DNA from: Lysobacterales bacterium
GTDB taxonomy: Bacteria; Pseudomonadota; Gammaproteobacteria; Xanthomonadales; SZUA-5
DNA length: 64,000 nt
Reading direction: 5' to 3'
NCBI GenBank assembly: GCA_022844135.1
Contig: JALHMG010000006.1
Span: 62,001 to 126,000, forward strand
The notes under the pieces are model-generated. The model searched no databases and was not told the DNA's origin. It saw only the letters and a list, made by a program, of their open reading frames with translations. The position numbers and the translations under genes were made by a program. How positions within the stretch are numbered: the first letter of the stretch is position 1; every line of letters begins with the position of its first letter. Below are positions 54,119-63,827 of the stretch, in pieces.

Positions 54119-54392
54119 GGGTTCTTGGTTCTATTTTCTTCTGGTCTTGGTTGACCCAAACGTCACTCGTTATAGCCGCCAAGCGAGGCCTGAAGGGCCG
54201 AAATGAAGTAGCCCAGGGCGCAAGCCCTGGGTGGCTTCGCGTGAGATCGGAGCCCTGAAGGGGCGAAACAAACTGGTATCGCCCTTCTGAGCTCCAGGGC
54301 CATGTTACGCCCAGGCTTGAGCCCGGGGATTGCAGTGGTTAGCCACAACCACCAGCCGACAACGAGCCGCCGACCATCATCAACCAAGCACC
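54119..54392. repeat. GGTTCTT remnant and two copies of a CCTGAAGGG/CCCAGGGC hairpin unit
   Basis: GGTTCTT, then GGTTCT at 54120-54132, directly upstream of mtaD. Then a unit CCTGAAGGG-CCGAAAT ... CCCAGGGC-GCAA-GCCCTGGG (about 54187-54233) and a second, partly diverged copy (GCCCTGAAGGGGCGAAAC at about 54252, CGCCCAGGCTTGAGCCCGGG at about 54309-54328). I recall similar GCCCTGAAGGGGCGAAA intergenic repeats from other environmental bacteria. No gene lies in this 280-bp region. Confidence 0.7.
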
Positions 54393-54398
54393 CAGAGC

Positions 54399-54968
54399 TT
54401 ACTTCGCCGCCCGCCCCACGTACTCGCCACTACGCGTATCCACACGCACCACCTCGCCGTTTTCGACGAATAGCGGCACGCGCACCACTGCGCCGGTCTC
54501 GAGTTTGGCGGGTTTGCCGCCGCCCTGGGCGGTGTCGCCGCGCACACCAGGATCGGTTTCAACGATCTTGAGCTCCACGAAGTTCGGCGGCGTCACGGTC
54601 AGCGGCGCGCCGTTCCAGAGCGTGACCATGCACATATCCTGCTCTCGGAGCCATTGTGCGGCTTCGCCTGCGGCAGCCTTGTCGGCCTGAAACTGCTCGT
54701 AACTTTCCAGATGCATGAAATGCCAGAACTCGCCATCGGTGTACAGATACTGCATGTCGGTATCGACCACATCCGCGCCATCGACCGAGTCGCTGCCCTT
54801 CAAGGTGCGCTCCACAGTGCGGTCGTTCTTCAGATTGCGAATCTTGATGCGGGTGAACGCCTGGCCCTTGCCTGGCTTAACGTACTCAGTGTCGACGATG
54901 GTGTACGGATCGCCGTCGATCAGAATCTTGAGTCCGTTGCGCACATCGTTCATGCCATAGCTGGCCAT
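54399..54968 (-). CDS. efp: Elongation factor P
   Basis: 189 residues, relieves ribosome stalling at polyproline. The tip Lys is Lys34 in VKPGKGQAF, the site beta-lysylated by EpmA/EpmB. The gene is divergent from epmB, 83 bp away, which supports that modification route. Start ATG 54968. Confidence 0.96.
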   Translation of the reverse strand: MASYGMNDVRNGLKILIDGDPYTIVDTEYVKPGKGQAFTRIKIRNLKNDRTVERTLKGSDSVDGADVVDTDMQYLYTDGEFWHFMHLESYEQFQADKAAAGEAAQWLREQDMCMVTLWNGAPLTVTPPNFVELKIVETDPGVRGDTAQGGGKPAKLETGAVVRVPLFVENGEVVRVDTRSGEYVGRAAK

Positions 54969-55051
54969 GGAGTTCTCCATCGATTAGGTCGGCGCGGTCG
55001 CGCCGGTATGATTGGCCGCGCGGCAGACGCCGCGAGGCGAGTGAGCGCGGG

Positions 55052-56062
55052 ATGATAACTGCTTTAGCAGCACCGGCGGCACGCCGGAACGATTGGCGAG
55101 TGCAATTGCAAGGCGCCTATCGCGACGCCGGTTCGCTGCTGCGCGCGCTTGATCTTGCGCCGGCGGAGGTGAACTTGAGCGAGGCCGCCGCTGCCGAGTT
55201 TGCTTTGTTGGCGCCTTTGCCTTATGTCTCGCGCATGCGCCGCCGCGATCCACAGGACCCGCTGTTACGTCAGGTTTTGCCCATCGCCGCTGAGGAATCG
55301 CGAACGCCGGTGGACCTATTGGATCCGGTGGGCGATCTGGCCCGCACCCGAGCGCCGGGGCTGATCCACAAGTACGCCGGCCGCGTGTTGCTGATCGCGA
55401 CCGGCAGTTGCGCGGTGCACTGCCGCTACTGCTTCCGTCGTCACTTCCCGTATAGCGAGGAGCTGGCGGCGCGCGACGACTGGCGGGCTGCGTTGACCCT
55501 CATCGCCGCCGATAACAGCATTAACGAGGTGATTTTGAGCGGCGGCGATCCACTGTCGCTGAGTACGGCAAAACTGCGCTCGTTGACCGACCGGCTCGCG
55601 GGCATCAGGCACATTCGGCGCCTGCGCTTGCATACACGCTGGCCGGTAGTGCTTCCTGATCGAGTCGATGCCGAACTGGTTGCCTGGCTCCAGAGCCTGC
55701 CCTGGCCGACCACTGTGGTCATCCACGCCAATCACGGCAACGAGATAGCTGCGGATGTTCGCGATGCCTGCGGGCGTCTGCGCGTAACGGGGGCGACATT
55801 GCTCAACCAGAGCGTGCTGCTCGCCGGCGTCAACGACGACGCGGCACAATTGCAACGATTGAGCGAAGCGCTATTCGCGGCCGGCGTGCTTCCGTATTAC
55901 TTGCATCTGTTGGATCGCGTCGCTGGCGCCGCGCACTTTGCGGTGCCGCGCGAGCGCGCACAGGGGTTGATTGCAGAGCTGCGCGCGCAATTGCCGGGCT
56001 ATCTGGTGCCGCGCCTCGCGCAAGAAATCGCTGGCGAGCCGTCCAAGACGATCATTGCCTGA
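55052..56062 (+). CDS. epmB: EF-P beta-lysylation protein EpmB (radical SAM lysine 2,3-aminomutase)
   Basis: 336 residues. Radical-SAM cluster CAVHCRYC with Cys120, Cys124 and Cys127, then RRHFPYSE and the SGGDPLSL motif. Converts alpha-lysine to beta-lysine for attachment to EF-P Lys34. EpmA is not in the window. The 3' end overlaps a convergent glycosyltransferase by 11 bp. Confidence 0.94.
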   Translation: MITALAAPAARRNDWRVQLQGAYRDAGSLLRALDLAPAEVNLSEAAAAEFALLAPLPYVSRMRRRDPQDPLLRQVLPIAAEESRTPVDLLDPVGDLARTRAPGLIHKYAGRVLLIATGSCAVHCRYCFRRHFPYSEELAARDDWRAALTLIAADNSINEVILSGGDPLSLSTAKLRSLTDRLAGIRHIRRLRLHTRWPVVLPDRVDAELVAWLQSLPWPTTVVIHANHGNEIAADVRDACGRLRVTGATLLNQSVLLAGVNDDAAQLQRLSEALFAAGVLPYYLHLLDRVAGAAHFAVPRERAQGLIAELRAQLPGYLVPRLAQEIAGEPSKTIIA

Positions 56063-56921
56063 CCCGCGGGCGCCTTACGCTTGCCAGTCCCCAGTGCAAC
56101 AGCAAGCGCAGAAAAGCCCCAACCCGGATCAACGCGCGGGTGGGCGGCGCTAAACGCACTGCATCGAATTTGTCGAAGTAGCGCAACAAGCTCGAATACT
56201 TGGCGTATTCGATGCGAAACGGATGGCGCGCGCTGGACACGCCCTTGACGTGCAGCACGCGGACGCCTGGATGCAGCCAGACGCTGAAGTCCTGCTCGCG
56301 CAAACGACGGCAAAGATCGAGATCTTCGCTGTGCATGAAGTAACCTTCGTCGAAACCACGCACGGCGTAAAAGGCCTCTCGGCGCAGCAGCATCAGCGCG
56401 CCGCTGATCGCATCGACCGGCATCGGGGCCGTGCCGACGATTGCTTCGTGCACCCCGCGCGTGGGCAGGAATCGCTCCAGACCTAGCGCGCTGACTACGG
56501 CGCGCAGCGGCGTCGGATCACGGCGAGCGCTGGCGGGATCTACCGTCCCGGAGCGATCCACGAGTACAGCGCCCAAGGCGCCGAGTGCATGGTGTTTCTC
56601 GATTTCAAGCGCCGCAGCGCACAGGTCGTCAAGCGCTGAGGATTCCATCAAGCAGTCTGGATTGCAGAGCAGCAGATGCGGCGCGTGCGTCGCGCGCGCG
56701 CCGCGATTGCACGCGGTTGCGAACCCTGGGTTGTCGAGCAAGTCCAGGCGCAGCATGCGTCGATCTTTGAGCCTTGCGAGCAACGCATCGATCTCGCCTG
56801 GTTTAGATCCGTTATCGACCAACGCCAACTCATGGACCGCCGGATGCGCGAGCAACCGCCGCAAACAATCCTCCAGCAGCGGCCCGGAGTGATAGTTGAC
56901 GACGACCGCAGCGAGGCGCAC
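56052..56921 (-). CDS. Family 2 glycosyltransferase (rhamnosyltransferase-like)
   Basis: 289 residues. LAAVVVNYHSGPLLEDCL, ELALVDNGSKPGEID, LLLCNPDCL (metal motif), and SGALMLLRREAFYAVRGFDEGYFMHSEDLDLCRRL, the WbbL/rhamnosyltransferase pattern. Probably adds a sugar to the exported polysaccharide; donor not certain. Confidence 0.88.
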   Translation of the reverse strand: MRLAAVVVNYHSGPLLEDCLRRLLAHPAVHELALVDNGSKPGEIDALLARLKDRRMLRLDLLDNPGFATACNRGARATHAPHLLLCNPDCLMESSALDDLCAAALEIEKHHALGALGAVLVDRSGTVDPASARRDPTPLRAVVSALGLERFLPTRGVHEAIVGTAPMPVDAISGALMLLRREAFYAVRGFDEGYFMHSEDLDLCRRLREQDFSVWLHPGVRVLHVKGVSSARHPFRIEYAKYSSLLRYFDKFDAVRLAPPTRALIRVGAFLRLLLHWGLASVRRPRVRQ

Positions 56922-56934
56922 GGCGCCGAGGCAA

Positions 56935-58737
56935 CTAACCTACCCAGGCCTGTGCCACGCCCGGCGCAGCTTCGAAGGCAGCGGGCCAGGCGCGCATCGC
57001 AGCTGCGAGCTGTCGGACCTCGCCGCGCACGCGCTCAGCGCATCCCGCGGCATCGAGCGATTCCGGGCAGTCGGCCAGACGCGGCACGCTGGAGCGCACC
57101 AACTCCTTGCCCGTGGCTTGCACGATTTCGCGCAAATCCGCTTCCCAGTAAATCGGCGCCTGCTTTCCGGCCTCATCGATACGACGCTGCAAATCCGCGA
57201 CCAATTCCGACCGCTTGTAGGTCAAATAGGAACCCAGCTCAGCTTGCAGCGCTGAACTTGGCGACGAAGCCAGATCGTCCAGTAACGCTGCCAGCGCGGC
57301 GGCACGTTGCAAGCTGCCAGCTGCGCGCGCTTCGCCGGTGCGCGCCTGGATGTGATCGGACAAGAAATTGGCGATGGCGGGCGTAAACGGCTTACGCGCT
57401 GCATCGGAACGCTTCAACGAGGGCTGCCACTGATGGCCGTTGGCTGTGGTGCTGTGCAATACCGCCGATTCTGGATCGAGAAACTTGGTGAGCACACCGA
57501 AACTCGGTCCGATTCGTGCGCCGGCGCCCGGCAGCACGAACCCGCCGAGCGCTTGCAAGTCGAGTGCGCTTGGTTGGTACACGCCGGCGAGCGTCATTCG
57601 CGCGCGGGCAATTCCGTGGCACACCTGATCGCCCTCGTACCAGCGCAGATAGGTCTCGCGCGCTGCCCAGAAGCGATTGCGCGAAGCATTGTCGAGTTGA
57701 TAGAGCCAGGTGTTGTGTGGCGCTTCTATAGACCCGATCGTGCCTTGAATCAGCGCGGTGACACGCCCGCTCGGCTCGAACTGGCGGATCGATGGCAGCG
57801 ACGCGCCCGCGAGCGAAGCACTCGCCATTTGCAGCCGTCCCGGCAGGCTCACCACGCGGCCGATGCTTTCACCCACATAACGATCGGCTTGCACGCTCAA
57901 ATAGCCATCGTCGGTGCCCACTTCTGGCGCCGGATTGGGTTCGTCGCTGCTGATGAAGTAGGCGCTGCGGGCATGATTGTGCAGCAGATCAATGCCCCCT
58001 TCGGCACCCGGCATCTCACGTTGCGGCAGGAACTGCCGATCGTCGAACACGATGACGCGATGACCCGCACCGAGCAGCAGCATCCAGTTGAAGAGTTGCG
58101 CGCGCGTGGGCGCCTCATCTTCGCCCAAAAGGTACGTCAGCGCGCTCGCGTGCGGCTTGATCTGGCCTTGCAGTCGCGCGATGAATGCAGCGCGCTCCGT
58201 GTTGCCCAGGTACTTGAGGCCCGCATCGCGACGCCGTTCGTCGACGACACGACGGTTCGCCTCGCGGCTCTGCTGACTGCGCGAGCCGTCGAGTACCACA
58301 ATTGGCAATCGATCAAGACCAGTGTCGCCACTCCGGATCATACTATCGAGCGCGCGGGCCAAGCCTTCGGGACGGTCCTCGGCCAGCACAAAAATCGGAC
58401 CCAACCCCACCTTGCGCCGCGCTGGTGCAGCGGCCAGTTCGGCGCTAATCTGATCGGCGCTTTGCAACAAGCCGCGATCGACAAAGCCGCCAAGTACTCG
58501 CTTGGCCGCGTCCTCTTGTCCGCGCAATGCCGGCATCGCATCGAGCACGCCGCGCAGATGCTGATCCATGGTCGCGAAATGCTTGCAGGCATCCAGTGCC
58601 TGAAACACCTCGAAGGTCATCACATGGCGATCTTGTGTGCGTGGGTTCTGCACCAGGCATTCCTGGGCAGAAAGCGGCGCGACGAGTCCTTCGTCGGCGG
58701 CGTAAAGTGCATCGGGGCGCGGCATCACTGCGCTCAT
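56935..58737 (-). CDS. Large GT-A-like protein with a PqqD-like N-terminal domain
   Basis: 600 residues, not firmly assigned. Residues about 1-95 look like a PqqD/winged-helix domain (MTFEVFQALDACKHF ... VLGGFVDRGLLQSA). Residues about 110-330 have a GT-A-like layout (GPIFVLAEDRPEGLARALDSMI, LPIVVLDGS, then VIVFDDRQFLPQR as a possible DxD). The C-terminal half is alpha-helical. Situated among glycosyltransferase and methyltransferase genes, it may take part in decorating the exported glycan; an unrecognised family is possible. Confidence 0.6.
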   Translation of the reverse strand: MSAVMPRPDALYAADEGLVAPLSAQECLVQNPRTQDRHVMTFEVFQALDACKHFATMDQHLRGVLDAMPALRGQEDAAKRVLGGFVDRGLLQSADQISAELAAAPARRKVGLGPIFVLAEDRPEGLARALDSMIRSGDTGLDRLPIVVLDGSRSQQSREANRRVVDERRRDAGLKYLGNTERAAFIARLQGQIKPHASALTYLLGEDEAPTRAQLFNWMLLLGAGHRVIVFDDRQFLPQREMPGAEGGIDLLHNHARSAYFISSDEPNPAPEVGTDDGYLSVQADRYVGESIGRVVSLPGRLQMASASLAGASLPSIRQFEPSGRVTALIQGTIGSIEAPHNTWLYQLDNASRNRFWAARETYLRWYEGDQVCHGIARARMTLAGVYQPSALDLQALGGFVLPGAGARIGPSFGVLTKFLDPESAVLHSTTANGHQWQPSLKRSDAARKPFTPAIANFLSDHIQARTGEARAAGSLQRAAALAALLDDLASSPSSALQAELGSYLTYKRSELVADLQRRIDEAGKQAPIYWEADLREIVQATGKELVRSSVPRLADCPESLDAAGCAERVRGEVRQLAAAMRAWPAAFEAAPGVAQAWVG

Positions 58738-58756
58738 CGTCTCGGGTCCATCCGTA

Positions 58757-59623
58757 TCAGCGTTGTTGAAGCGCAGCGTTCAAGCGCGCGATTTCCGCTT
58801 GCAGCGCAGCGATTTGGTTTTCTTGCGCAACCAGGCGATGCCCGGCCGCAATGTGTTTTCGGATCTCGTCGTTGTAGTGGCGGTACACGCTTTCGGCAGC
58901 ATCGCCAAAAAGATGTACGTGCCCCGGGCTCAGTTCAATGTCGCCAGGGTCCATCGCGCACAACGCGATGTAGTAGAGCGCATCGTAATCGAGCTTGGCA
59001 TCGATCCGATCCGGGTGCATTGTCGCCGCCGTGCTGGAGGTGGGGGCGCAATCGGGATCCCACAAGACCGACTGGAACAGTAGCTTTTGCGCCAGCAACC
59101 GATGTACCGGAAAGTGCGCCTCAACAAGCGCCTCAAACTCGGGGCGATATAATTCGCGCACGTGATGCTCGTTCACGACGCCCGTCAGATCGGTGTAGGT
59201 GCGTTTATCCGGCGTGGATACCAGCAGCAGGCCACCGGGCGCCAGGAGCCGCCGGAAACCCGCCAGCATCTCGCTCTGACGCGCCACATGCTCCAGCGTT
59301 TCGAATGACACGATCAAGTCGAAACTTGCGTTGGCCATCTGATCCAGAGCGGTGACGTCGGCAACGGCATAGTGCAGATTCGGCGCCGCATAGCGCCGTT
59401 TCGCGTGTTCGATGGTGGTCGTCGATACATCCAAACCCACTACGCTGTGCGCATGGCGCGCCAACAGTGCGCTGCCATAGCCTTCGCCGCAAGCGGCATC
59501 GAGCACACGCCTGTCGCGCGCGAAGGTGGTTGCGAACGCATAGCGGTGCCAGTGCTCCAGCCAGATTTCGCGTACGCACTCCGGAGTGAAGCGCTCGCCG
59601 GTGAATTCTAGAAAATCGGTCAT
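58757..59623 (-). CDS. SAM-dependent methyltransferase with C-terminal coiled coil
   Basis: 288 residues. VLDAACGEGYGSALLARHAHSVVGLDVS is the SAM loop, FDLIVSFETLEHV motif follows. The last about 25 residues are a leucine heptad stretch (ENQIAALQAEIARLNAAL). Likely caps or modifies the polysaccharide; substrate unknown. Confidence 0.82.
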   Translation of the reverse strand: MTDFLEFTGERFTPECVREIWLEHWHRYAFATTFARDRRVLDAACGEGYGSALLARHAHSVVGLDVSTTTIEHAKRRYAAPNLHYAVADVTALDQMANASFDLIVSFETLEHVARQSEMLAGFRRLLAPGGLLLVSTPDKRTYTDLTGVVNEHHVRELYRPEFEALVEAHFPVHRLLAQKLLFQSVLWDPDCAPTSSTAATMHPDRIDAKLDYDALYYIALCAMDPGDIELSPGHVHLFGDAAESVYRHYNDEIRKHIAAGHRLVAQENQIAALQAEIARLNAALQQR

Positions 59624-59644
59624 TGGTTCGGTTTGTTAGCGACA

Positions 59645-59812
59645 GTGCTCGTCTAGCACGATGTTGAGAAACGCACTTCCTGTGCGTTTCTCAAGTCGCG
59701 AGTCCGGCGCATGTCCGGACTCGCTCTCCATTGATCAAACACTTACGTGCTTGATCAATGTGCGAACCATCCATGGTTCGCGCTAGCAGGCTGTTTCTCA
59801 ACAGCCTGCTAG
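59645..59812. repeat. Array of consecutive perfect hairpins
   Basis: Five strong stems in about 150 bp, preceded by a weak one (59645-59659): 59664-59694 (13-bp stem TTGAGAAACGCAC, loop TTCCT), 59699-59723 (CGAGTCCGG arms), 59730-59759 (ATTGATCAA arms with an inner CAC/GTG), 59762-59781 (GCGAACCAT arms), 59783-59812 (13-bp stem CTAGCAGGCTGTT, loop TCTC). Stems are separated by only 1 to 6 nt. No reading frame. REP/BIME-like clusters or a structured transcript are both possible. Confidence 0.85.
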
Positions 59813-59970
59813 TGTGGTGTCCCAAAAATAACTGGAATTATGTCCGCGTCTTTCGACCCGAATGCTACGTTGCTCGTCGTCGCCATAGCGCTGCTATGAC
59901 TCCTTCTCGCGCCTTGCCTCGGGCCGAAATCCATCGGACATTTCTTCCAGTTATTTTTGGGACACCACAC
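59812..59970. mobile_element. MITE-like element with perfect 26-bp terminal inverted repeats
   Basis: Left end GTGTGGTGTCCCAAAAATAA... (59812-59837) and right end (59945-59970) are perfect inverted copies over 26 bp, with similarity extending inward (ATGTCCG). Total 159 bp, no transposase, so non-autonomous. No target-site duplication was found. It sits at the end of the hairpin array, next to the glycosyltransferase gene. The 59971-60055 remainder holds nothing recognised. Confidence 0.8.
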
Positions 59971-60055
59971 TGGTGTTGCTTGGCCGTCAACTCGATTGTG
60001 CGCTGCCGCGCACTGCAGGCCGCGGACGATATCAGGACCGGCGGCGGCGATCTTC

Positions 60056-60862
60056 TCACCGCAGCGAATCGCGGACGCGTTCTCGCGTTTCGCGCAATGG
60101 ATCTGCTGAAATGAAATCGGCCACTTCGCGCGCATAGTGCGGATAGCGCGCCAACAAGCGCTGCAGATTTTCGCCGCCCGGACCGAGGCCCAGTGGCCCA
60201 AAAGAGCCGCCGCCTGCGTGCACCACGTAGGCGTCGTCGACCAGTACATTCCTCCAGCCGTGCCCACGCGCGCGACAGCAGAAGTCGTTCTCCTCGCCAT
60301 AGCCACGACCGAAGGTTGCGGCGTCGAAGTCGCCGATGGCATCCAGTGCTGCGCGCGCGATGCCCATGCAGAAGCCCACGGCGGTCGGCAATTCCGGATA
60401 TTGCGGCGCGTGTCGAGCGAAGGCGGCGGCGATCTGGTTCTTGTCGTTCGGGATCTCGTTACGCCGCACGAAAACTGGCCACGAGCAGATTTCGGCGTGA
60501 TTGGAGAATGGCGTGGCGGTGGCCACTCGGTATTGCGCAAGCGCACGCTGTATGCGCTCATACCAACCGGGCGTTGTCTCGGTATCGCTGTTGAGCAACA
60601 CCACATCGCTGGTGCCGGCCTCGCGCATGCCGCGATTGACGGTTGCTACGAAACCGAGGTTTCCGGGATTGCTCAATATCGTTGCCGCCAACGGCGTCGA
60701 ACGTGCCCAGGTCGACAGCATCGGCGCAATTTGTGCGTCGCTCGACGCATCGTCGATCACGAGGATCGGCGCGGCAGGTGGAGTACAGCTGTCGAGCGCC
60801 TGAAGACAACGCGCGAGGAGTTCGGCCGCGTTGTACACCGGAACAATAATCGTCAGTGCCAT
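60056..60862 (-). CDS. Family 2 glycosyltransferase
   Basis: 268 residues. [50 protein letters not shown] (DxD-type), and [20 protein letters not shown]. Belongs to the polysaccharide cluster; its start overlaps the wzt end by 10 bp. Confidence 0.88.
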   Translation of the reverse strand: MALTIIVPVYNAAELLARCLQALDSCTPPAAPILVIDDASSDAQIAPMLSTWARSTPLAATILSNPGNLGFVATVNRGMREAGTSDVVLLNSDTETTPGWYERIQRALAQYRVATATPFSNHAEICSWPVFVRRNEIPNDKNQIAAAFARHAPQYPELPTAVGFCMGIARAALDAIGDFDAATFGRGYGEENDFCCRARGHGWRNVLVDDAYVVHAGGGSFGPLGLGPGGENLQRLLARYPHYAREVADFISADPLRETRERVRDSLR

Positions 60863-62031
60863 TGGTGAGCCAATCGCACCAGACCAAACTCCCGACTGTC
60901 GCCGCGGACCAGAAGCTCGCGGGTTCGCGTATCGAACACACGCAGTCCTTCGGGATCCATCGCGTGGAAGCGCAGCGTGTATCCGCCGGGCAGCAGCGGC
61001 AAGGCATCGAACCTGAGCGCGTAGCGGACCAGGATGTCCGAAATGCGCGTTGCAGGCGCGCCGTCGATTTCGCTGGACGTTCCATAGATCGCCGTACCGT
61101 CGGCGCGGATCAGGCCGATGGCAATGTGCGGCGTTCGCTGGTCGGGTGTGTAAACCTCAGCCGTAATGTCCAGGACGCGACCTTCTGGCAAAGTCAGCGG
61201 CAAGTCTTCGGTGCGTCCATTCAAAGCGATGGTCTCAACGCGATAGCCTTCTGAACTGGCAACAACGCGCTTCTCCGCTTCGGCTTCTTTGGCTGTCTTG
61301 CGTTCATGATAGGCAAGGTAGTCCTGGGTAACCTCAAACACATCGCCATACGCACGGACGCGGCCTTGATGCATCCAGAGCGCGTGTTTGCAGAGCTTTT
61401 GTACGTGATACATGCTGTGCGACACGAGCAGAAGCGTGCCGCCACCTGAAAGGTATTCCTCGATCCAGCGCACACATTTCTTCTGGAAGCTTTCATCCCC
61501 CACGGCCAGAACTTCATCGGTGATCAGCAATTCCGGCTTTCGTGCAGCCACAATCGCAAACCCCAGGCGTACGACCATGCCGGTGGAGTAGTGTTTGATG
61601 GGTTCATCAATGTAGCGACCAATGTCCGCAAACTCGATGATTTCGTCGATCTTTTGGCTGGTCTCTGCCGCAGTCATGCCCATCAGCGCTGCGGCAGTAG
61701 CTATGTTCTGCCGGCCGGTGTATTCAGGATGAAACCCGGCGCCAAGCTCCAACAGAGCCGCCAGAGAGCCATTGACGGCAACCGTACCGGATGACGGATG
61801 AAGCACACCGGTCAGGACCTTCAGCAAGGTCGATTTCCCCGCACCGTTCTCGCCGATGATTCCCAGCGATTCGCCTCGCGCAATCGACAGCGTAACATCT
61901 TCCAGAACCGTGACGCTCTGCGCGCCATCCAGGCCCAGCAACAAGCGCATGAGCGCCCGCATACGGTCGGCTTTGCGGTGGACCAGCGGGTAGCGCTTGG
62001 CGACACTGCGCATTTCCACAAGCGCGTTCAC
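60853..62031 (-). CDS. wzt: ABC transporter ATP-binding protein for polysaccharide export (Wzt, with carbohydrate-binding C-domain)
   Basis: 392 residues from a GTG overlapping the wzm stop (GTGA); an ATG six codons later (62013) is the alternative. [19 protein letters not shown] (Walker A), [13 protein letters not shown] (ABC signature variant), [19 protein letters not shown] (Walker B and D loop). The last about 140 residues form a Wzt_C-type beta-sandwich expected to bind the terminal sugar or cap, as in export of O antigens made in the cytoplasm. Confidence 0.9.
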   Translation of the reverse strand: MNALVEMRSVAKRYPLVHRKADRMRALMRLLLGLDGAQSVTVLEDVTLSIARGESLGIIGENGAGKSTLLKVLTGVLHPSSGTVAVNGSLAALLELGAGFHPEYTGRQNIATAAALMGMTAAETSQKIDEIIEFADIGRYIDEPIKHYSTGMVVRLGFAIVAARKPELLITDEVLAVGDESFQKKCVRWIEEYLSGGGTLLLVSHSMYHVQKLCKHALWMHQGRVRAYGDVFEVTQDYLAYHERKTAKEAEAEKRVVASSEGYRVETIALNGRTEDLPLTLPEGRVLDITAEVYTPDQRTPHIAIGLIRADGTAIYGTSSEIDGAPATRISDILVRYALRFDALPLLPGGYTLRFHAMDPEGLRVFDTRTRELLVRGDSREFGLVRLAHQWH

Positions 62032-62789
62032 AAGAAATCCTCGAAGTGTCGTTGCAGTCGGCGGAACGCAAGGCTGCCGATCGCGAATACGGCCAGGGCG
62101 ATGAGCAGCGCATAAGCATCGGCAACTGTCAGCGCCGTCTGCCCCTCCAGCAGCAGTTGACGCAGCCGCTCCGGGTAGTAGGTCAACGGATTCCAAGCCA
62201 TCCAGTTCTGCGCAAAAGTGGGCAGCATTTCACGCGAATAAACGACTGGCGTCAGAAAGAACCAGAACGCGAGAACTTGGGTGATTATTTGTGCGAGGTC
62301 GCGGATAAACACTTGTACCGCGCTCAGGAAGTACGCGAAGCCGAGCGTCAGAAGCATCAGCATCGCCATGACCACCGGCACCAGGAGAGCGCCTTGCCAG
62401 TGCATCGCGGTACCTGACGCGGCCAGAATCAACAACGCAAGTGCATATCCCAGCAGGTGTACGGCGGCCGTGGCACAGACGCTGGCTGTGACCAGCATCT
62501 GCGTTGAGAGCTTGACCTTGCCGATCAGCGCTGCCTGATCGAGTACGGCTGTCGTGGCGCGCGATGAGGCTTCGGCGAACAACACCCAAGCCCAGAATCC
62601 GACGCCAACAAAGGCGACAAAGCCATGCGCTTCGGCGCCGACGACGCGGGCTTTGAAGATGTGCTGGAAGACGGTGGCGTATAGTGCCAGTTGCAAGACC
62701 GGGTGGACGAAGGCCCACAGCAGCCCGGACATGCTTCCCAGGTAGCGCGACCGAAACTCGCGCAGCCAAAGGTGCCAGAACAAGGACAT
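62028..62789 (-). CDS. wzm: ABC-2 transporter permease for polysaccharide export (Wzm)
   Basis: 253 residues with six hydrophobic helices; [31 protein letters not shown] at the N-terminus and [14 protein letters not shown] / [17 protein letters not shown] are the Wzm/TagG pattern. Together with Wzt it flips lipid-linked glycan to the periplasm. Start ATG 62789. Confidence 0.9.
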   Translation of the reverse strand: MSLFWHLWLREFRSRYLGSMSGLLWAFVHPVLQLALYATVFQHIFKARVVGAEAHGFVAFVGVGFWAWVLFAEASSRATTAVLDQAALIGKVKLSTQMLVTASVCATAAVHLLGYALALLILAASGTAMHWQGALLVPVVMAMLMLLTLGFAYFLSAVQVFIRDLAQIITQVLAFWFFLTPVVYSREMLPTFAQNWMAWNPLTYYPERLRQLLLEGQTALTVADAYALLIALAVFAIGSLAFRRLQRHFEDFL

Positions 62790-62824
62790 CGATGCGCCTC
62801 GGAGCCGCACCTGTTTCTGGGTCC

Positions 62825-63724
62825 CTAGTCGCGGCTCTCGGCTGCTTTGATGACCTTCTCGAGGTTCTCTGGGAAGGTCTGCAATGAGCCTTTCATGCTG
62901 AGTTCGTTGCGGTATTCGCTGACGACTCGGCGGCGCGCATCGCCACTGACCGTTTCAACGATCTGCGGCTTGACTTCCTCGAAGGTCATCGGGCGGGCTG
63001 GCGCCGACTCAATGAGCTGCATGATGTGGTAGCCAAACTGACTCTTGATGGGGCCTACAACCTGGCCCGGTTTCACCATGGTCAGCGCTGCAGCGGCAAA
63101 CGCTGGATCATAAGTCCCCTCGTTCTCAACCACCGTGTAGACACCCTTGTTGCTGGTCTTTCCCGGGTCGTCGGACAGTTCGGCAATACGCGCTTCGAAG
63201 GTTTTGGCATCGGCATTGCTGAGTTCTTTGAAGACTGCCTCTGCTTTAGCTTGCGCGCCTGGTTTCTCGGCGGCGATGAGCAAGTGCCGGACCGTCGCCG
63301 ATCGGCCCTTCATGTAGGTGTCTTTGTTGATGGCGTAATGCTCGCGCGCGAGCCTGTCGAAGTTCTTCGGCACCCGCGCGGCTCGAATGGCGTTGAGCTC
63401 AACTACAGCCCAGACGTCATCCTGGGAAAGCTGCAATTTTGCTGCGAGCACAGGATCGTCGACGTTGGCGGTTCGCTTACGCGCTTCGTTTGCGAGCTGG
63501 CGTGAAAGCAACATGTTGTCGATCAATTGCTCCAGCTGCTTGGGTTCGCTCAGGATCAACGGGCGGTGTTTCTTCTCGGCGCTGTCCAGTTTGGCCACCA
63601 GATCGGCGACGGTAATTGTCGCGGTTCCGCGCGTGGCGAGTGGGCAGTCCAGGTCTTTGCACTGCTGAGCAAAGCTGATCATGGGCGCTGCAAGCAGGAC
63701 CACGGCGGCAATAAAGCGTTGCAT
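62825..63724 (-). CDS. Secreted parvulin-type peptidyl-prolyl isomerase
   Basis: 299 residues, signal peptide ending ISFAQQ. The helical N-part resembles SurA/PpiD-like chaperone regions; the PpiC/rotamase domain is about 140-250 (RHLLIAAEKPGAQAKAE, VKPGQVVGPIKSQFGYHIMQL). Helps periplasmic protein folding. Begins 35 nt upstream of wzm. Confidence 0.87.
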   Translation of the reverse strand: MQRFIAAVVLLAAPMISFAQQCKDLDCPLATRGTATITVADLVAKLDSAEKKHRPLILSEPKQLEQLIDNMLLSRQLANEARKRTANVDDPVLAAKLQLSQDDVWAVVELNAIRAARVPKNFDRLAREHYAINKDTYMKGRSATVRHLLIAAEKPGAQAKAEAVFKELSNADAKTFEARIAELSDDPGKTSNKGVYTVVENEGTYDPAFAAAALTMVKPGQVVGPIKSQFGYHIMQLIESAPARPMTFEEVKPQIVETVSGDARRRVVSEYRNELSMKGSLQTFPENLEKVIKAAESRD

Positions 63725-63744
63725 GTCTCTTCCTTGAGTGTATG

Positions 63745-63766
63745 GGTCCGACTTCGATGTCGGACC
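63745..63766. repeat. 8-bp hairpin between the PPIase and the next gene
   Basis: GGTCCGAC - TTCGAT - GTCGGACC. It may end the upstream (right-hand) transcript on the minus strand, but no T-run follows there. Confidence 0.4.
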
Positions 63767-63827
63767 TTAGTCTAAGTTCCCACTTGCGCAGAGTGCCCGC
63801 GTTGATCGGCTCTGGGTAACGGGAAGG

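Noticed and set aside
57307-59355. 682-codon open frame on the plus strand
   Set aside because: Antisense to the 600-residue gene and the methyltransferase; composition (Arg, His, Gln-rich) is that of a shadow frame.
59758-60606. Open frames across the hairpin array and MITE
   Set aside because: They only read through palindromes and the glycosyltransferase antisense; no domain or ribosome site.
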